A DNA stretch of 15,017 nucleotides from JAQICJ01 sp041686345. GTDB taxonomy: Bacteria > Myxococcota_A > Polyangia > HGW-17. Below the pieces are notes generated by a model. The model did no database searches and was not told where the DNA came from. It was given only the letters and a program-made list of their open reading frames with translations. Location of the stretch: positions 1-15,017 of the forward strand of contig JAWLEA010000081.1 of NCBI GenBank assembly GCA_041686345.1, read 5' to 3'. Every line of letters begins with the position of its first letter. The first letter of the stretch is position 1. Below are positions 14,206-15,017 of this stretch, piece by piece. Both the position numbers and the translations under genes were made by a program.

Positions 14206-14266
14206 ATTGATTCCTGGAACGGTTTGGTGGATTGGTTTATATTTCTGCATTAGAAAAATTGCAAAT

Positions 14267-14294
14267 TTTATAATTTAATAACAGATCTGATCAA
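14267..14294 (-). promoter_or_regulatory. Promoter of the gldA-like operon
   Basis: On the minus strand, TTGATC (14294-14289) and TATAAA (14272-14267) are 16 bp apart. Transcription would start near 14260, leaving a leader of about 55 nt before the ATG at 14205. The flanking 14251-14441 stretch is AT-rich and shows nothing else. Confidence 0.5.
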
Positions 14295-14441
14295 AATTAT
14301 TAACTCATATTTTAATAAATCCCCATGAGACCAAAATTTATGAAATATGAAGTATTTGAAATTGTAATTTTGCAGTTGGGTAAAAATTAACCAAAACGGT
14401 AACTATAATTAGAAATAATCAATAAACAGGTATAAAATGAA

Positions 14442-14876
14442 CTATCGACTTATTCTCAATTTTTTTGCCTTTTTGCATTTTCCTGATTTACATTCATTAG
14501 ATTTAGGTATTACTTTGCTTTTTCTATCATTTTTTGGAATTTCAGGTCTTTTTTCAGGCTTATTTTTTAAAAGTTTTTCAGGTAGAGGTGGAACAGCTGC
14601 TGGAACTCTTTTTAAATTTTTCAAAGTATAAGAGATATCTTTTTTTTTGCTTTTTTTTATTTTTTTATTATTGCCAATCTCCGGCATGTCGGTCTTTTTC
14701 TTATTCCCCGATGTATCCTTTTTATCGGTTTTCATTATTTGTTCTTTCGATTTAATTTTGTGAATTATATTTCTCTGCTTTTGCAACTTTTTCTTTTTTT
14801 CTCTGCTGTCTTCTCCGGTGCATCCTGCAAAGGCTGATATTACCAAAACAATGAAGATTTTATCAACTTTATCCAT
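14442..14876 (-). CDS. Small lysine-rich lipoprotein
   Basis: A 144-residue predicted lipoprotein. A short hydrophobic signal (KIFIVLVISAFAGC) ends in a lipobox, so the Cys after AFAG would be acylated. The rest is low complexity: Lys/Glu/Asn-rich stretches, a short central piece (ISYTLKNLKRVPAAVPPLPEKLL), and a C-terminal CKSGKC pair that could form a disulfide. I do not recognise a family. The ATG at 14876 is preferred over 14882 because AGG lies about 7 nt before it and only 1 nt before the other. Composition is like the lipoprotein tether at 2637-3662, so it may interact with anionic surfaces such as peptidoglycan or LPS (inference). It lies upstream of the gldA-like gene on the same strand but is separated by that operon's promoter. 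Confidence 0.7.
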   Translation of the reverse strand: MDKVDKIFIVLVISAFAGCTGEDSREKKKKLQKQRNIIHKIKSKEQIMKTDKKDTSGNKKKTDMPEIGNNKKIKKSKKKDISYTLKNLKRVPAAVPPLPEKLLKNKPEKRPEIPKNDRKSKVIPKSNECKSGKCKKAKKLRISR

Positions 14877-14922
14877 ATTCATACCTGTTTAGTTCCATAC
14901 TAATCTTAAAATTCATACTTTT

Positions 14923-14946
14923 GGATATAATCTTAGAGGTATATCC
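14923..14946. promoter_or_regulatory. Inverted repeat upstream of the Lys-rich lipoprotein gene
   Basis: GGATATA (14923-14929) and TATATCC (14940-14946) are perfect 7-bp arms around a 10-nt spacer, about 47 bp upstream of the ATG at 14876. The spacing suits a dimeric regulator on one helical face. It could also be a chance AT-rich palindrome. Confidence 0.35.
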
Positions 14947-15017
14947 GTTTTATTTAAATCTTATAATAAAACCCGATTAAAAACAACAAAGGGTTAAATC
15001 ATTTCCTGCTTTTAATG

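Noticed and set aside
14206..14250. Upstream ATG for the GldA-like ATPase
   Set aside because: No Shine-Dalgarno, too close to the predicted transcription start, and the 15 extra residues are not part of the ABC fold.

Overview
The window is about 15 kb of AT-rich, tightly packed bacterial DNA. It uses the standard genetic code, and TAG, TAA and TGA all occur as stops. The host is a diderm (Gram-negative type): there are four lipobox lipoproteins, a signal-peptide beta-barrel candidate ending in Tyr, and a TolQ/ExbB/MotA-like inner-membrane protein. The GldA-type ATPase, fused GldF-GldG protein and DUF4340 set, with lysine-rich lipoproteins, would fit a low-GC deltaproteobacterial-type lineage (Myxococcota or Bdellovibrionota-like). 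That placement is an inference.

Layout. Positions 1-99 hold the end of a dispersed repeat (copy 1) abutting guaB (92-1552, minus). A lipoprotein nuclease of the SNase fold follows (1614-2369, minus), and copy 2 of the repeat lies at 2383-2560. Positions 2637-6468 carry a plus-strand run: a Lys-rich lipoprotein, a possible structured RNA segment, a ribbon-helix-helix protein, a Cys-rich lipoprotein and a sigma-28-type sigma factor. An unknown minus-strand ORF (4230-4583) interrupts the run. After this come a beta-barrel candidate, a TolQ/ExbB-like protein and rlmB (all minus), then repeat copy 3 (8796-8968). The rest is a minus-strand operon read from right to left: gldA-like ATPase, fused permease/GldG, DUF4340 protein, pyrF. 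A Lys-rich lipoprotein gene lies upstream of it.

How the genes relate. The three ABC/GldG/DUF4340 genes should form one membrane complex, and pyrF is translationally coupled to their 3' end. rlmB and the TolQ/ExbB-like gene are coupled by a 2-nt gap. guaB (GMP branch), pyrF (UMP synthesis) and the nuclease all touch the repeat.

The most unusual signal is the repeat itself. It is about 175 bp, with terminal inverted repeats (TIRs) built on AACTAGTTYCCATCCCA, nested internal stems, a terminator-like hairpin at its left end, and a pseudoknot-like arm order. It carries no transposase. Its ends supply the TAG stop codons of both guaB and pyrF in the same frame. Between copies 2 and 3 the two TIR arms differ by a matched C-to-T / G-to-A pair.
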